From NCBI RefSeq assembly GCF_017639205.1, contig NZ_CP071139.1, forward strand, positions 7,935,501 through 7,999,500: a stretch of DNA of 64,000 nucleotides, in the 5' to 3' direction. The stretch's first letter is position 1. Each line of letters opens with the position of its first letter. The notes under the pieces are model-generated. The model saw only the letters and a program-made list of their open reading frames with translations, was not told the DNA's origin and did not search any database. The DNA is from Streptomyces nojiriensis (GTDB lineage Bacteria; Actinomycetota; Actinomycetes; Streptomycetales; Streptomycetaceae). The translations under genes were made by a program, and so were the position numbers. Of the stretch, positions 12,201 to 19,616 are shown in pieces.

Positions 12201-15200
12201 GCGGTCTCGCCCGAGCAGATCGGGGCGGCGCGTAGTGGTCGCCTGGAGTCGCTGTTCGAGGTCGAGTGGACGGCTGTGCCGCTCGCCCCGGTGCCGGCAG
12301 CCGGGCAGCGTCCTTGGGTGCTGCTCGGGGAGGGGCACTCCGGCCTGGACGCGGCGGGTGTGCGGTATGTGACCCATGAGGGCGGTCTCGCGGCGCTCTC
12401 GGACCCGGCGTTGGTGTGTGTCCCGCTGGTCCCGGTGGCTGATGCGGGGGATGTGTCGGGAGCGGTGCATGCGGCAACGGGTCGGGTGCTGGCGCTGGTG
12501 CAGGAGTGGCTGGCCGATGAGCGGTTCGCTGATGTGCGACTGGTGTTCCTGACGCGGGGTGCGGTGGAAGCCGTACCCGGTGAGGGTGTGTCGGACCTGG
12601 TCCACGCTGCGGTGTGGGGTCTGGTGCGTTCGGCGCAGTCGGAGAACCCGGGGCGGATCGTCCTGGCCGACACGGACGGCACCGACGCCTCCTACCGCGC
12701 GCTGCCCGGCGTACTGGCTTCGGGCGAGTCCGAGGTCGCGGTGCGCGACGGTGCTGTGTTCGTGCCGAGGCTGGCACGTGCCCTTGTGACCGGTGAGTCG
12801 ACGGTCGAGTGGGATGCCGATGGCACGGTGCTGGTGACGGGTGCGAGTGGTTCGCTGGGCGGGCTGTTTGCCCGTCACCTGGTGACCGAGCACGGTGTAC
12901 GGCGTCTGCTGCTGGTGAGCCGTCGTGGCGAGGCGGCTGAGCTGTCCGCCGAGCTTGCGGGTCTGGGTGCCGAGGTGTCGTGGGCGGCGTGTGACGTGGC
13001 CGACCGGGAGGCCCTGGCGGCCGTACTGGCAGGCATACCCGCGGAGCACCCGCTGACCGGGGTCGTGCACACGGCCGGTGTTCTGGATGACGGTGTGGCC
13101 GGTTCGCTGACCGCCGAGCGTCTGTCGGCCGTGCTCCGGCCGAAGGTCGACGCGGCGTGGAACCTCCACGAACTCACCCGGGACCTGGACCTCTCCGCGT
13201 TCGTGCTGTTCTCGTCCGCCGCCGGTGTGTTCGGTGGTGCCGGGCAGGCCAACTACGCGGCCGGCAACGTGTTCCTGGATGCCCTGGCCGCCCGGCGTCG
13301 GGCGCGGGGTCTGGCGGCCACGTCCCTGGCCTGGGGTCTGTGGGCCGAGGTGGGCGGTATGGGTGGCGTCCTGGGTGCCGAGGACGTGTCCCGGCTCGGC
13401 CGTGGTGGCGTCAGCGCGCTCACCGCCGCCGAGGGCGTGGCGCTGTTCGACGCCGCCACCGCCACCGGGCAGCCGCTCTTGGTGCCGGTGAAGCTGGACC
13501 TCGCCGCCCTGCGGGCCCAGGCGGGCAGTGGCATGCTCCCGCCGCTGCTCTCCGGCCTGGTCCGTACGCCCGCACGCCGCGCCGCCGGCGCCACCGCCCC
13601 CGACGCATCCGGACCGGCGGCACGCCTCGTCGGCCTGACGGACGCCGAACAGCAGCTCTTCGTACTGGACTTGGTACGCACCCAGGTCGCCGCGGTGCTC
13701 GGCTACGCCGGGCCCGAGGCGGTCGAGGCCGACCGTTCCTTCCGCGAGCTGGGCTTCGACTCCCTGACCGCCGTCGAGCTGCGCAACCTGATCGGCGCCG
13801 CCACCGGGCTGCGCCTGCCCGCCACCCTCGTCTTCGACTACCCGACCTCCACGGTCCTGGCCGACCACCTGCGGGCCGAGCTGCTCGGAGCGGTACCCGC
13901 CGCGCCGTCCGCACCGGTCGCCGTCGCCGTCCGCGACGACGAGCCGATCGCGATCGTGGGTCTGGGCTGCCGGTACCCCGGAGGAGTCGAGAGCCCGGAA
14001 GCGCTGTGGCGGCTCGTTCTGGAAGGCCGGGACGTCATCTCCGGCTTCCCCGACGACCGCGGCTGGGACGTCGACGGTCTCTTCGACACCGACCCCGGCC
14101 GCGAGGGTACGAGCTATGCCCGCGAGGGCGGCTTCCTCTCCGACGCCTCCGCCTTCGACCCGGCGTTCTTCGGGATCTCGCCGCGCGAGGCCGTCGCGAT
14201 GGACCCGCAGCAGCGCCTGCTGCTGGAGACCTCCTGGGAGGCCTTCGAGCGGGCCGGCATCGACCCGCGGACCCTGCGCGGCAGCCGGACCGGCGTGTTC
14301 GCGGGCGTCATGTACCACGACTACGCCTCCCGGCTCGCGGCGCTGCCCGAGGGGGTCGAGGGCTTCCTCGGCACGGGCAACGCGGCCAGCGTCATCTCCG
14401 GCCGCCTCTCGTACACCTTCGGCCTGGAAGGCCCGGCGGTCACCGTCGACACCGCCTGCTCCTCCTCCCTGGTGGCCCTGCACCTCGCGGTGCAGGCCCT
14501 GCGCAGCGGGGAGTGCTCGCTCGCCCTGGCGGGCGGCGTGACCGTGATGGCGACGCCCGCGGCCTTCGTGGAGTTCAGCAGGCAGCGGGGCCTCGCGGCC
14601 GACGGCCGCTGCAAGGCGTTCTCCGCCGACGCCGACGGCACGGGCTGGTCCGAGGGCGCCGGTGTGCTCCTGGTGGAGCGGCTCTCCGACGCCCGCCGCA
14701 ACGGGCACCCGGTGCTGGCCGTGGTCCGGGGTACGGCGATCAACCAGGACGGTGCGAGCAACGGCCTGACGGCCCCGAACGGCCCCTCCCAGCAGCGCGT
14801 CATCCGCCAGGCGCTCTCCAACGCCGGTCTGTCCGCCGCCGAGGTGGACGCCGTGGAGGCGCACGGTACGGGTACGACCCTGGGCGATCCGATCGAGGCG
14901 CAGGCGCTCCTGGCCACGTACGGCCAGGACCGGCCCGCGGACCAGCCGCTGCTGCTCGGCTCCATCAAGTCCAACATGGGCCACACGCAGGCCGCCGCCG
15001 GTGTCGCCGGGATCATCAAGATGGTCATGGCGATGCGGCACGGAATCCTGCCCAAGACCCTGTACGTGGACCAGCCGACCCCGCACGTCGACTGGGCGGC
15101 GGGAGCCGTGACCCTCCTCGCGTCGGCCACGGACTGGCCGGAGACCGGCCGCCCGCGCCGGGCCGCCGTCTCTTCCTTCGGCTTCAGCGGCACCAACGCC

Positions 15201-18200
15201 CACGCCGTCATCGAGCAGGCGCCCGAGCCGGCGGAGCCCGAGGCGCGGCCCGAGCCGGCCCGCGTGCCCGGCAGCCTGCCGTGGCTCCTCTCGGCGAAGG
15301 ACCCGCAGGCCCTGCGCGAGCAGGCCGCGCGCCTGGCCGCGCACGTGGCCGAACACCCCGGGCTGTCCCCCGTGGACGTCGGCTACGCCCTGGCCACGAG
15401 CAGGACCGCCCTCGACCGGCGGGCCGCGGTGGTCGCGGAGGACCGCGAGGGCTTCCTCGCCGGTCTCGCCGCGCTCGCCGACGGCGACTGGACGGCCGGC
15501 CTTCTGGAAGGCTCGCCGACCGCCGGGAAGCTGGCCTTCCTGTTCACCGGGCAGGGCAGCCAGCGCCTCGGGATGGGGCGTGAGCTGTACGCGGCCTTCC
15601 CGGTGTTCGCTGCCGCGCTGGACGCGGTGGACGAGCGGCTGGCTCTCGAACTGCCGCTGAAGGACGTCCTGTTCGGGGCGGACGCGGCGCTGCTGGACCG
15701 TACGGAGTACACCCAGCCCGCGCTGTTCGCGGTCGAGGTGGCGCTGTTCCGGCTGCTGGAGTCGTACGGAGTGAAGCCGGACCTCCTGTCCGGGCATTCC
15801 ATCGGTGAGATCGCCGCCGCGCACGTCGCCGGGGTGTTCTCGCTGGACGACGCGTGCGCGCTGGTCGCGGCCCGGGGCCGCCTGATGCAGGCGCTGCCGG
15901 CCGGCGGCGTGATGATCGCGGTGCAGACCTCGGAGGACGAGGTGCTGCCGCTGCTGACGGACCGCGTGAGCATCGCGGCGGTCAACGGCCCTCAGTCGGT
16001 CGTCATCGCCGGTGACGAGGACGCCGCCACGGCGATCGTGGCCGCGTTCGCCGAGCGCAAGTCCAAGCGGCTCGCCGTCAGCCACGCGTTCCACTCGCCG
16101 CACATGGACGGCATGCTCGACGCCTTCCGCGAGGTCGTGGAGGGGCTGACGTACGACAGCCCCCGCATCCCGGTCGTGTCCAACCTGACCGGCGCCCTCG
16201 TCACCGACGAGATGGGCTCGCCCGACTTCTGGGTCCGGCACGTCCGCGAGGGGGTCCGCTTCCTCGACGGCATCCGGGCCCTGGAGGACGCCGGGGCGAC
16301 GACGTACGTCGAACTCGGCCCCGAAGGCGTCCTCTCCGCACTCGCTCAGGACTGCCTCACGCGCGACGGCGCGGCCTTCCTCCCCGTCCTGCGCGCGGAC
16401 CGCCCCGAGGAAGCCACCCTCGGTGCGGCCCTCGCCCAGGCGCACCTGCGGGGCATCGCCGTCGACTGGGACGCGTACTACTCCGGCACCGGCGCCCGCA
16501 GGGCGGACCTGCCCACCTACGCCTTCCAGCGGCAGCGCTACTGGCTGGAGGCACCCGCCCACGCCCTCACGGGCGACGTCGCCTCCGCCGGGCTCGGCCC
16601 GACCGCGCACCCGCTCCTCGGTGCGGCGGTCGACCTGCCCGACTCGGACGGTTTCCTCTTCACCGGGCGCCTCTCCCTGCGCACCCACCCCTGGCTGGCC
16701 GACCACCGCGTCGCGGGCACCGTCCTGCTGCCGGGTGCCGCGCTGGTGGAACTGGCTGTCCGTGCGGGCGACCACGCCGGGTGCGGCCGCCTTGACGAGC
16801 TCACCCTGGAGGCGCCGCTGGTGCTGACGGAGACGGGCGGGACGCAGCTGCGGCTCGCCGTGGCCGAGCCGGACGCGCGGGGCCGCAGGGCCTTCCAGGT
16901 CTACTCGCGCCCCGAGCGGATCACCCCCGATGAGCCGTGGACCCGTCACGCCGAGGGCGTCCTGGCTCCCGACGCCCCGGACGACCCCGACGCCACGGAC
17001 GCCCGGGACACCGGTGTCCAGGCGCTGGGGGAGTGGCCGCCGGCCGGCGCCGTCGCCTGCCCCGTCGACGACCTGTACCCGGGCTTCGACGCCATCGGAC
17101 TCGGCTACGGCCCCGCTTTCCGGAACCTCCGCCGGGCCCACCGGCTCGGCGACGAGGTGTTCGCCGAGGTCGCCCTCGACGAGGACCGCCTCCCGGAAGC
17201 CGCCCCGTACGGACTCCACCCGGCGCTGCTCGACGCCGCCCTGCACGCCGTCGGGCTCGGGGAGTTCTTCCCCCAGGGCCCGCAGGGCGCGCGGCTGCCG
17301 TTCTCCTGGGACGGCGTACGGCTGCACGCCGCCGGCGCCGCCGCGCTGCGCGTACGGATGGCACCGGCCGGCCGGGACGCGGTGACGCTGACCCTGTGGG
17401 ACGGGACCGGAGCCCCGGTCCTGACCGTCGACTCGCTCGTGCTGCGCCCCTTCGCCGCCGACGGCATCGCCGCCGGTTCCGGCACCGGACCCGTCCGCGA
17501 GGCGCTGTTCCAGGTCGACTGGACGGCGCTGGCGCTGCCCGAGCCGCCGCCGGGCTCCGGCGACGGCCGCGTGGCACTGCTCGGCGCGGACCCGCTCAAG
17601 GCCGGCGCCGGTCTGGAACGGGCCGGATTCCTCGAAGACCCGCACGGAGCGGCGTACCCGGACCTGAACGCCCTGGGCGAGGCCTTCGACATGGCCGAGG
17701 CGCTGGGGGAGCCGGCACCGGAGACGGTCCTGCTCTCCCTGGCGTCCGACCTCGCCGCGCCGGCCCCCGGCCCGGCCGCGCACGCCGCGACCGCGCACGC
17801 CCTGGACCTCGTCCAGGGGTGGCTGGCGGACGAGCGGTTCGCGGCGTCCCGGCTCGTGGTCGTCACCCGCGGCGCCATCGCCGCCGACCCCGACGAGGAC
17901 GTCACCGACCTCGCGCACGCCGCGGTGTGGGGCCTGGTGCGCTCCGCGCAGGCCGAGCACCCCGGCCGGTTCGTCCTGGTCGACCTCGACGGCGAGGACC
18001 CCTCCTACGGGGCCCTGCCCGCCGCGCTCGCCACCGACGAGACCCAGCTCGCCCTGCGCGGAGGAACCGTACGCGCGCCCCGCCTGGCCCGCGCCGCCCT
18101 CACCGCGTCCGCGGCCCCGTCCGAGGACGCCACCCGCACCGTCAGTCCCGAGGGCACGGTCCTGATCACCGGGGCCACCGGCACCCTCGGCGGCCTGCTC

Positions 18201-19523
18201 GCCCGGCACCTCGTCGCCGAGCACGGCGTACGGCACCTGCTGCTCACCAGCCGTCGCGGCGCGGCGGCCGACGGCGCCCCCGAACTCGCCGACGAGCTGA
18301 CCGCGTCGGGCGCCCAGGTCACCTGGGCGGCCTGTGACGCGGCCGACCGGGACGCGCTGGCCGCCGTGCTCAAGGCCGTCCCGGCGGAACACCCGCTGAC
18401 GGCCGTCGTACACACCGCGGGTGTGCTCGACGACGGCACCGTCACCTCGCTGACGCCCGAGCGGATCGCGAAGGTGCTGCGGCCCAAGGCCGACGCGGCG
18501 TGGAACCTGCACGAGCTCACCCGGCACCTCGACCTGGCGGCGTTCGTCCTGTTCTCCTCGGCGGCCGGCGTGTTCGGCAACGCCGGCCAGGCCAACTACG
18601 CGGCCGGCAACACCTTCCTCGACGCGCTCGCCCAGCACCGCCGGGCACAGGGCCTGGCGGGCCTCTCGCTCGCCTGGGGCCTGTGGGACGACGAGGCCGG
18701 CATGGCCGCCACCCTCGACGAGCAGGACCGGCGGCGCCTCGACCGCGGCAGCATGAACGCGCTGTCGGCGGCCGACGGGCTGGCCCTCTTCGACGCCGCC
18801 GTGCGGGCGAGGACGGCCGCCGTCGCCGATGCCGGGGAACCGGGGGCCGCGAGCCTGCTCGTGCCCGCCCGGATCGACCTGGCCGCCCTCCAGGCCCAGG
18901 TGGGCGACACCGTCGCCCCGCTGCTGCGCGGCCTGCTCCGTACGCCCGTACGTCGCAGGACGAGCGGCGGCGCCCCGGCGGACGCCCCGGGGACGCTCGC
19001 GGAGCGGCTGGCCCAACTCCCGCCCGCCGAACGGGACCGGGTGCTGCTCGACACGGTCTGCACCCACGTCGCCCAGGTACTGGGCCACAACGGCGCGGCC
19101 GCCATCGAAGCGGGCAGCGCGTTCAAGGAGCTGGGCTTCGACTCGCTCACCGCGGTCGAACTGCGCAACCGGCTCGGCGCGGCCACCGGACTCCGGCTCC
19201 CGGCCACGCTCATCTTCGACTACCCGACCCCCGAGCAGCTCAGCGGATACCTGCGCTCCGCCCTGCCCCTCGGCGCCGACGGACCCACCGTCTTCGGCGA
19301 ACTCGACCGGCTGGAGACCGCCCTGGGCGCGGTGGACGCGACGGACGCGGACACCGTGACCCGCTCGCGGATCACGATGCGCCTCCAGGCCCTCATGGCC
19401 AAGTGGAACGCCGGCCAGGACACCGGACGGCACACCGGCGCCGACGAGGACACCGACGACGACCTCGACGCGGTGACCGACGACGAGCTCTTCGACCTGC
19501 TCGACGACGAACTCGGCGCCTGA
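3279..19523 (+). CDS. Type I modular PKS subunit, three KS-AT-DH-KR-ACP modules
   Basis: This 5414-residue protein extends the chain three times, each time with malonyl-CoA, reduction to a D-type hydroxyl and dehydration, adding three conjugated double bonds. An N-terminal coiled-coil docking helix (residues 1-33, YLKRATADL) is followed by modules W2 (about 3378-8620), W3 (about 8697-13890) and W4 (about 13935-19260) and an acidic C-terminal docking tail (about 19263-19520, ending DELFDLLDDELGA). All three KSs have DTACSSS (Cys codons 3894, 9213, 14457), EAHGTGT and KSN(I/L/M)GH. All ATs have GHSIGE plus HAFH, the malonyl pattern. DHs keep HxxxGxxxxP, and KRs keep LDD and the Ser-Tyr pair. 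Start ATG 3279 fits the docking alignment; a weak GGGGA lies 11 nt upstream. The gap to gene 3 holds a strong GC hairpin. Several AT and KR tracts are nearly identical to tracts elsewhere in the cluster, suggesting gene conversion. Confidence 0.98.
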   Translation: MVNEEKYLDYLKRATADLREARRKLREVEERDQEPIAVVAMSCRYPGGIDTPERLWELVAGGADAVSPYPADRGWPAEVLFDPDPDSGIEAYEQVGGFLHDAHHFDPAFFGISPREALAMDPQQRLLLETSWEAFERAGIDPATLRGSRTGVFAGLMYHDYAARLFSVPEEIEGFLGNGSSGSIASGRIAYTLGLEGPAVTVDTACSSSLVAVHLAAQALRSGECTLALAGGVTVMSTPGTFTEFSRHRGLAGDGRCKSFAAAADGTGWGEGAGMLVLERLSVARENGHPVLAVIRGTAVNQDGASSGLTAPNGPSQQRVIREALAGARLSPAQIDAVEAHGTGTTLGDPIEAQALLATYGQDRPDDRPLLLGSIKSNIGHTQAAAGVAGIIKMVMAMRHGVLPKTLHVDEPTPNVDWSEGAVRLLTESVPWPETGAPRRAGVSSFGISGTNAHTVIEQAPEPPAAPEQAVAPEPPAAVAPVPPLWNLSAKSPAALRAQAAKLHAHLTAHPGLRAGDVAHSLVSGRTDFEHRAVLTAADEPGLVRALESLAALDPDGSAPGVTLGRPVGGKVAFLFTGQGSQRLGMGRELYEAFPVFAAALDAVCAKLELPLKDVLFGDDAALLDRTEYAQPALFAVEVALFRLLESWGVRPDFLSGHSIGEIAAAHVAGVFSLEDACALVAARGRLMQALPAGGVMIAVQASEDEVLPLLTDRVSIAAVNGPRSVVIAGDEDAAVAVAESFADRKTKRLAVSHAFHSPHMDGMLDAFRQVVAGLSFEAPRIPIVSNLTGGLVSDEMGSAEFWVRHVREAVRFLDGIRALAARNVVHFVEIGPDAVLSALAQDCLADDADTAVFVPVLRSGRPETGTLTGALTRLHVRGTAVDWAAYYAGTGVERVDLPTYAFQREPFWLDAGRPPGDVSAAGLGTAGHPLLGAAVALADLDGFLYTGRLSLDTHAWLADHTVMGSVVLPGSAFVELAIRAGDQVGCDLLEELTLHAPLVLPQDGGVQLQLWVGAPDATGRRSLGVHSRPEPSGDAPAADSDAAERPWTRHADGVLAVGAPQPSYAPETWPPADSTPLPVEELYSGLAEAGLHYGPAFQGVRAAWVTGEAAYVEIDTSDEQRADASLFGLHPALLDAALHTIGIAGLVEDTGRGRLPFSWTGVSLHAVGASTLRVRLSKAGPDTVSLALADGSGAPVADIAALTLRTVSAGQLDTGAGGPHDSLFRVEWIPLTLRVPADAPGTADEQRLVLDGPSPADALETALDTGAPVPGTVLVHLPAAPELTPEAVHTATQGTLRLLRRWLADDRLTDSRLVLLTRGSVAVRTGDRVPDPVHAAVWGLVRSAQSEHPGRFVLVDTDVPPAEVSGADLDAVLAAQEPQLALREGAAHAPRLARAASGTAAEAPSYDPEGTVLVTGAAGTLGRLVARHLVAERGVRNLLLLSRRGDTAPGAAELTRELNELGADVTWTACDAADREALGAALAAIPAARPLRAVVHTAGVLDDGVIDSLTPERLDAVLRPKADAALHLHELTRDLGLSAFVLFSSAAGVFGAPGQGNYAAANSFLDALAQHRRAQGLPAVSLAWGLWEDADGMAGALDQADLDRMKRGGVHGLTAADGLALLDLADALAAAGSEAGSDGAGQALLVPMRLTLPSAGAGVAPLLRGLVRAPVRRTAATGTGGGGRAETQQSALERSLLGLDAPGRERLLLDLVRGHVADVLGHGTPDAIEPGHAFNELGFDSLTAVELRNRLGAAVGRRLPATLVFDYPTSLTLARHLSAELGGDRPASQDAAAGPGSGITGADDDDPIAIVAMSCRYPGGVTTPEELWRLLESGGDAITGFPADRGWDVESLYHPDPDHPGTSYTRHGGFLHDAAGFDPTFFGISPREAVGTDPQQRLLLETTWEAFERAGIDPADVRGSRTGVFAGVMYHDYAALLERSADGADGSLGSGSTGSIASGRVSYTFGLEGPAVTIDTACSSSLVALHMAIQALRTRECDLALAGGVTVMATPGTFVGFSRQRGLSADGRCRAFSADADGTGWGEGVGMLLVERLSDARRNGHPVLALVRGSAVNQDGASNGLTAPNGPSQQRVIRAALASAGLSAAEVDAVEAHGTGTTLGDPIEAQALLATYGQDRPAGQPLLLGSIKSNLGHTQAAAGVAGVIKMVLAMRHGVLPRTLHAEQPSPHVDWSEGAVSLLTEPVPWPETGRPRRAGVSSFGISGTNAHTIIEQPPAEAAPAEAEGVSTPDVLPLRLSGRSADALSAQARTLGAHLETRPELALTDLAYSLATNRAGFDHRAVVVARDRAEAVTALAALADGRTVPGLVRGTVAKGGRTAFLFTGQGSQRLGMGRELYAAYPVFAGALDAVCAKLELPLKDVLFGDDAALLDRTEYAQPALFAVEVALFRLLESWGVRPDFLSGHSIGEIAAAHVAGVFSLDDACALVAARGRLMQALPSGGVMVAVQASEDEVLPLLTDRVSIAAVNGPQSVVIAGDEDAAVAVAESFADRKTKRLTVSHAFHSPHMDGMLDAFRQVVAGLTYDSPRIPIVSNLTGGLVTDEIASPDFWVRHVRDAVRFLDGIRALEAAGVTTYVELGPDGTLSALAQDCATDATGADFAPTLRADRSEAETVVTTFARAHVRGVETDWHAWFAGTGGRSVDLPTYPFQRERFWPETGTPLPGDATGLGLVAAGHPLLGAAVSLADADGCVLTGRLSLRTHPWLADHSVMGSVLVPGTAFVELALHAGERVGAPALDELTLQAPLVLSDAGDAVQVQVTVGAPDASGRRAVAVYSRAADTDADSDVDDEPWRRHASGLLVEDVRAATADLGVWPPTRSVPIPVDDAYELLDASGLRYGPLFRGLRAAWRHDGALFAEIDLSGRAQADADAFGLHPALLDSALHTLALDGALTAGPEADTAEGARLPFAWNGVRLHAAGASAARVRLAPAGHGAVSLELADSAGQPVASVDSLVLRAVSPEQIGAARSGRLESLFEVEWTAVPLAPVPAAGQRPWVLLGEGHSGLDAAGVRYVTHEGGLAALSDPALVCVPLVPVADAGDVSGAVHAATGRVLALVQEWLADERFADVRLVFLTRGAVEAVPGEGVSDLVHAAVWGLVRSAQSENPGRIVLADTDGTDASYRALPGVLASGESEVAVRDGAVFVPRLARALVTGESTVEWDADGTVLVTGASGSLGGLFARHLVTEHGVRRLLLVSRRGEAAELSAELAGLGAEVSWAACDVADREALAAVLAGIPAEHPLTGVVHTAGVLDDGVAGSLTAERLSAVLRPKVDAAWNLHELTRDLDLSAFVLFSSAAGVFGGAGQANYAAGNVFLDALAARRRARGLAATSLAWGLWAEVGGMGGVLGAEDVSRLGRGGVSALTAAEGVALFDAATATGQPLLVPVKLDLAALRAQAGSGMLPPLLSGLVRTPARRAAGATAPDASGPAARLVGLTDAEQQLFVLDLVRTQVAAVLGYAGPEAVEADRSFRELGFDSLTAVELRNLIGAATGLRLPATLVFDYPTSTVLADHLRAELLGAVPAAPSAPVAVAVRDDEPIAIVGLGCRYPGGVESPEALWRLVLEGRDVISGFPDDRGWDVDGLFDTDPGREGTSYAREGGFLSDASAFDPAFFGISPREAVAMDPQQRLLLETSWEAFERAGIDPRTLRGSRTGVFAGVMYHDYASRLAALPEGVEGFLGTGNAASVISGRLSYTFGLEGPAVTVDTACSSSLVALHLAVQALRSGECSLALAGGVTVMATPAAFVEFSRQRGLAADGRCKAFSADADGTGWSEGAGVLLVERLSDARRNGHPVLAVVRGTAINQDGASNGLTAPNGPSQQRVIRQALSNAGLSAAEVDAVEAHGTGTTLGDPIEAQALLATYGQDRPADQPLLLGSIKSNMGHTQAAAGVAGIIKMVMAMRHGILPKTLYVDQPTPHVDWAAGAVTLLASATDWPETGRPRRAAVSSFGFSGTNAHAVIEQAPEPAEPEARPEPARVPGSLPWLLSAKDPQALREQAARLAAHVAEHPGLSPVDVGYALATSRTALDRRAAVVAEDREGFLAGLAALADGDWTAGLLEGSPTAGKLAFLFTGQGSQRLGMGRELYAAFPVFAAALDAVDERLALELPLKDVLFGADAALLDRTEYTQPALFAVEVALFRLLESYGVKPDLLSGHSIGEIAAAHVAGVFSLDDACALVAARGRLMQALPAGGVMIAVQTSEDEVLPLLTDRVSIAAVNGPQSVVIAGDEDAATAIVAAFAERKSKRLAVSHAFHSPHMDGMLDAFREVVEGLTYDSPRIPVVSNLTGALVTDEMGSPDFWVRHVREGVRFLDGIRALEDAGATTYVELGPEGVLSALAQDCLTRDGAAFLPVLRADRPEEATLGAALAQAHLRGIAVDWDAYYSGTGARRADLPTYAFQRQRYWLEAPAHALTGDVASAGLGPTAHPLLGAAVDLPDSDGFLFTGRLSLRTHPWLADHRVAGTVLLPGAALVELAVRAGDHAGCGRLDELTLEAPLVLTETGGTQLRLAVAEPDARGRRAFQVYSRPERITPDEPWTRHAEGVLAPDAPDDPDATDARDTGVQALGEWPPAGAVACPVDDLYPGFDAIGLGYGPAFRNLRRAHRLGDEVFAEVALDEDRLPEAAPYGLHPALLDAALHAVGLGEFFPQGPQGARLPFSWDGVRLHAAGAAALRVRMAPAGRDAVTLTLWDGTGAPVLTVDSLVLRPFAADGIAAGSGTGPVREALFQVDWTALALPEPPPGSGDGRVALLGADPLKAGAGLERAGFLEDPHGAAYPDLNALGEAFDMAEALGEPAPETVLLSLASDLAAPAPGPAAHAATAHALDLVQGWLADERFAASRLVVVTRGAIAADPDEDVTDLAHAAVWGLVRSAQAEHPGRFVLVDLDGEDPSYGALPAALATDETQLALRGGTVRAPRLARAALTASAAPSEDATRTVSPEGTVLITGATGTLGGLLARHLVAEHGVRHLLLTSRRGAAADGAPELADELTASGAQVTWAACDAADRDALAAVLKAVPAEHPLTAVVHTAGVLDDGTVTSLTPERIAKVLRPKADAAWNLHELTRHLDLAAFVLFSSAAGVFGNAGQANYAAGNTFLDALAQHRRAQGLAGLSLAWGLWDDEAGMAATLDEQDRRRLDRGSMNALSAADGLALFDAAVRARTAAVADAGEPGAASLLVPARIDLAALQAQVGDTVAPLLRGLLRTPVRRRTSGGAPADAPGTLAERLAQLPPAERDRVLLDTVCTHVAQVLGHNGAAAIEAGSAFKELGFDSLTAVELRNRLGAATGLRLPATLIFDYPTPEQLSGYLRSALPLGADGPTVFGELDRLETALGAVDATDADTVTRSRITMRLQALMAKWNAGQDTGRHTGADEDTDDDLDAVTDDELFDLLDDELGA
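3378..8620 (+). other. PKS module W2: KS-AT(malonyl)-DH-KR-ACP
   Basis: KS about 3378-4656 (Cys 3894-3896). AT about 4740-5990, with the Ser of GHSIGE at 5253-5255 and HAFH at 5538-5549. DH about 6063-6930 (His 6159-6161, HTVMGSVVLP). KR about 6940-8060 (LDD, Tyr 7953-7955). ACP Ser 8502-8504. The KS signature MYHDY/DTACSSS is the type seen here after DH-KR modules, matching an unsaturated substrate from W1. Confidence 0.93.
5001..5602 (+). repeat. Malonyl AT tract of W2, nearly identical to the W3 AT
   Basis: Matches 10296-10897 (offset 5295) across GHSIGE and HAFH. The segment at about 5390-5625 also closely matches the W9 AT at about 43133-43368 (offset 37743). Confidence 0.75.
10296..10897 (+). 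repeat. Malonyl AT tract of W3, nearly identical to the W2 AT
   Basis: Partner of 5001-5602. Identity breaks off sharply after GTGGCGGGGCT, where W3 switches to a sequence shared with W4. Confidence 0.75.
12841..13260 (+). repeat. KR tract of W3, nearly identical to the W11 KR
   Basis: By eye, the DNA matches 56114-56533 (offset 43273) almost base for base, including synonymous positions, with only a few differences such as GCC versus GTC at 13096-13098. Sequence outside the tract is clearly less alike, which suggests gene conversion. Confidence 0.8.
13935..19260 (+). other. PKS module W4: KS-AT(malonyl)-DH-KR-ACP
   Basis: KS about 13935-15215 (Cys 14457-14459). AT about 15275-16545 (GHSIGE Ser 15798-15800). 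DH about 16608-17490 (His 16704-16706, HRVAGTVLLP). KR about 17500-18690 (TGATGTLG, LDD, Tyr 18597-18599). ACP Ser 19143-19145. Last module of its protein, so it passes the predicted tetraene to gene 3. Confidence 0.93.
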
Positions 19524-19527
19524 GCAA

Positions 19528-19556
19528 GCCGGGCGGGGCACCCCGCCCCGCCCGGC
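19528..19556 (+). terminator. Strong GC hairpin between genes 2 and 3
   Basis: A perfect 12-bp inverted repeat, GCCGGGCGGGGC and GCCCCGCCCGGC, is separated by a 5-nt ACCCC loop. It starts 4 nt after the TGA of gene 2 and ends 60 nt before the ATG of gene 3. There is no T-tract, as is common for actinomycete terminators. Because gene 3 continues the same pathway, it may instead attenuate transcription or protect an mRNA 3' end. Confidence 0.6.
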
Positions 19557-19603
19557 AACCCGAACATCCCACGGACAGACCCGTACGACCGCCTCTCTGG
19601 CAT

Positions 19604-19607
19604 GGAG
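19604..19607 (+). promoter_or_regulatory. Ribosome binding site GGAG for gene 3
   Basis: GGAG lies 9 nt upstream of ATG 19617. It overlaps the alternative upstream ATG at 19602, which has no purine-rich site of its own. Together with docking-helix alignment this favours 19617 as the start. Confidence 0.6.
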
Positions 19608-19616
19608 CCCACGCAC

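Larger units (their letters stand above)
8697..13890 (+). other. PKS module W3: KS-AT(malonyl)-DH-KR-ACP
   Basis: KS about 8697-9970 (Cys 9213-9215). AT about 10020-11300 (GHSIGE Ser 10548-10550). DH about 11358-12230 (His 11454-11456). KR about 12240-13345 (TGASGSLG, LDD, Tyr 13254-13256). ACP Ser 13761-13763. From about 12300 the codon style shifts to more GGT, GTG and CGT codons and the KR DNA becomes nearly identical to the KR of W11. Confidence 0.93.

Noticed and set aside
19602..19616. ATG 19602 as the start of gene 3
   Set aside because: No ribosome site precedes it, and it would add five residues to a docking helix that aligns from MVNEDK at 19617.
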